Below, in pieces: positions 62,717-64,000 of a stretch of DNA of 64,000 bases. Source of the stretch: Gemmata sp. (lineage in GTDB: Bacteria; Planctomycetota; Planctomycetia; Gemmatales; Gemmataceae); contig JANWYJ010000071.1 of the NCBI GenBank assembly GCA_025055115.1, positions 1 through 64,000 on the forward strand, in the 5' to 3' direction. Made by a program: the position numbers and the translations under genes. Below the pieces are notes generated by a model, which saw nothing but the letters and a program-made list of their open reading frames with translations, made no database searches and was not told the origin of the DNA. Position 1 is the first letter of the stretch. The number at the start of each line of letters is the position of its first letter.

Positions 62717-63207
62717 GCCGGTGCCGAGCGCGCGCCCACGCCCGCACAATGCGGCGACGGAAACCTCCGTTCCGGGGCGGCGGACGTGGCGAGAGTTGCC
62801 CCCGCCGATCCGCGACCGCTGCCCCCAATGCCCCCACCCTAACGCCCGCGCGGCGCAGCGACGGAAATCTCCGCTGCTTGGGTGGGGGCAGCCTGGCCCG
62901 AGTTTCCTTGCGCGGTGTGAACTGGCACAATCGAGCTGCTGAGGCAATTTCGTCGGGGTTGAACCCAGGCCCGAGTTTCCTTGCGCGGTGTGAACTGGTA
63001 TCCCCTGGGGCTGCCACAGGCCCCAGGCAAGGCCTGGCGCAGACTTTATTCTGCGAGGAACTTGTCATGTGACTGCCATAGGCCGCGGGCAAAGCCGGGT
63101 GCGTGGCATCGGCGGCGATATTCCGCAACTTTTTTTCGTTTGCGCTTCAGTATTCATACAGTAGGTTCATTTCAAAGGCTCATTGAGGTTGCGGTGCAGA
63201 ACTCCGC
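62717..63207. other. 491-bp intergenic region, repeat-bearing
   Basis: No gene. It contains a 73-bp-spaced direct repeat, two related GCGACGGAAAYCTCCG words (62754 and 62858) and two related CTGCCAYAGGCC words (63011 and 63073). No promoter was placed for the downstream gene. Confidence 0.5.
62895..62998 (+). repeat. Direct repeat pair, 73 bp apart
   Basis: A 31-bp segment (beginning GGCCCGAGTTTCCTTGCGCG) is identical at 62895-62925 and 62968-62998. Confidence 0.9.
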
Positions 63208-64000
63208 ATGTTTCACGACGTATCCGGGTTGATTGCGAACAACTTTCCAGCGCTGCATTACGGTGTGGCGGTGGTGGCGCTGGAGGGATGGCGTTTGGCG
63301 TTTGTGGTGGCAGGGTTTGGCGGCCCCAACCGGTTATTGGTGTGGTCGGGTGGGCAACTGTGCGATGTCGCCCCGCCGGAATTGGCGGATGCGGAACGGC
63401 AGGCGATTGCCGTGGCTGGCGGCGACCTCGACGGCGACGGCCGGGAAGAAATCTACGTTCTCAATACCGATACCTTCGCAGGTCCCAAACGCTTTGCCGA
63501 TCGGCTCTTCCACCAGCAGCCGAGCGGATGGTGGGAAGATTTGTTTGAACGACCGGAAAACCACGCGGTCCGCAATCTGGCCGCGGGGCGGAGTGTGGCG
63601 GTGATCGACCGGCGCGGGGTCGGCCGCTATGGCTTTTTTGTCGCCAATTATGGCCGACCGATGCGGTTGTATGAGCTAGGCCCGGGCGGTGCCTTGGCTG
63701 ATCTGGCCCCGGCGCTGGGACTGATGCACGTTCCGGGTGGCCGCGGCGTGCTGGCCTTACCGCTGTTTTCTTCGCATCCGGATATTTTCTGTGTCAACGA
63801 ACAGGGGCCGAATCTCGCTTTCCAGAATCGGGGCGATGGAACGTTTGTCGAAGTGGCAGAGGCGTTACGGCTGGCCGATCGCGACGAACACGGCCGCGGT
63901 GTCACCGCCTTCGATGCCGGCGGCACGTTCGGCCTCGCCTGGGCCAACTGGGATGGCCTGCACCGCCTGATGCTACGCAATGCCCACGGGGTCTGGACCA
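63208..64000 (+). CDS. FG-GAP/VCBS-like beta-propeller protein, 3' end cut by window
   Basis: The frame is open from an ATG at 63208 to the end of the window (264 residues), after an in-frame TGA at 63184-63186. It contains a repeat-like element AVAGGDLDGDGREEIYVLNTDT with Asp-rich calcium-binding loop, then AVIDRRGVGRYGFFVANYG, PDIFCVNEQGPNLAFQNRGDGTFVEVAEALRL and GVTAFDAGGTFGLAWANWDG. These resemble FG-GAP/VCBS repeats of the CRTAC1/ASPIC-UnbV type. No signal peptide is seen before MFHDVSGLIANNFPALHYG, so it could start cytosolic or use a different start. The ribosome site is weak (GAGG, 19 bases upstream). Confidence 0.75.
   Translation, partial: MFHDVSGLIANNFPALHYGVAVVALEGWRLAFVVAGFGGPNRLLVWSGGQLCDVAPPELADAERQAIAVAGGDLDGDGREEIYVLNTDTFAGPKRFADRLFHQQPSGWWEDLFERPENHAVRNLAAGRSVAVIDRRGVGRYGFFVANYGRPMRLYELGPGGALADLAPALGLMHVPGGRGVLALPLFSSHPDIFCVNEQGPNLAFQNRGDGTFVEVAEALRLADRDEHGRGVTAFDAGGTFGLAWANWDGLHRLMLRNAHGVWT

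Noticed and set aside
63233-63604. Plus-strand 123-residue frame near the window end
   Set aside because: It is out of frame with the FG-GAP-like reading, which stays open from 63208 to the end and shows repeat motifs.

Overview
The window looks like part of the chromosome of a planctomycete, most likely from the Gemmata group. The evidence is high GC, a c-type cytochrome/DUF1549/DUF1553 gene paired with a Tat-exported DUF1501 gene, a second DUF1501 gene, three tandem TIGR03067-type secreted proteins, many large secreted or membrane-anchored proteins of unknown function, and a tmRNA whose tag reads AEPQYSLAA. No ribosomal RNA, tRNA, insertion sequence, prophage or CRISPR array was seen. All assignments were made by reading the sequence; no database search was run.

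Layout. 1-6 kb: a truncated secreted protein, a Nudix hydrolase, a secreted protein, an exported intradiol dioxygenase and an FHA-GAF histidine kinase. 6-14 kb: a zinc-ribbon/membrane/propeller gene that appears frameshifted, gatB, hemL, a membrane-tethered AAA+ ATPase and a small glycine-zipper membrane protein. 14-29 kb: the DUF1549/DUF1553-DUF1501 pair, a PpiD/SurA-like protein, topA, a UbiB-family kinase and a TrmB-like methyltransferase. 29-36 kb: an ABC ATPase, permease and large anchored protein in one operon, then a PIG-L deacetylase. 35.8-42.2 kb: a complete type I-G (I-U) CRISPR effector operon (cas3-csb3-csb1-csb2, minus strand) lying just past the 3' end of the tmRNA gene (42.77-43.18 kb), without adaptation genes or an array. 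43.9-53.7 kb: a multi-PAS hybrid kinase, a UbiD-family decarboxylase, an aldo/keto reductase, xylose isomerase and a caspase-fold protein whose catalytic dyad seems to be missing. 53.8-56.2 kb: a pyrimidine-salvage operon (pdp-cdd-upp). 56-64 kb: secreted proteins, a DedA protein, the three TIGR03067 paralogs, a sugar epimerase, the second DUF1501 gene and the start of an FG-GAP-like protein.

The most unusual signal is between the genes. At least twelve intergenic regions contain a pair of direct repeats. Each pair has its own sequence, yet the repeat-to-repeat distance is nearly constant at 72-77 bp. In three cases the gene-proximal copy covers the end of a gene (ubiB, cas3 and a secreted protein), so the 3' terminus of the gene has been copied about 74 bp downstream. 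Shorter tandem repeats (18, 22, 24, 27 and 48 bp units) fill other gaps. Separately, a roughly 160 bp element is shared by two intergenic regions 37.8 kb apart.
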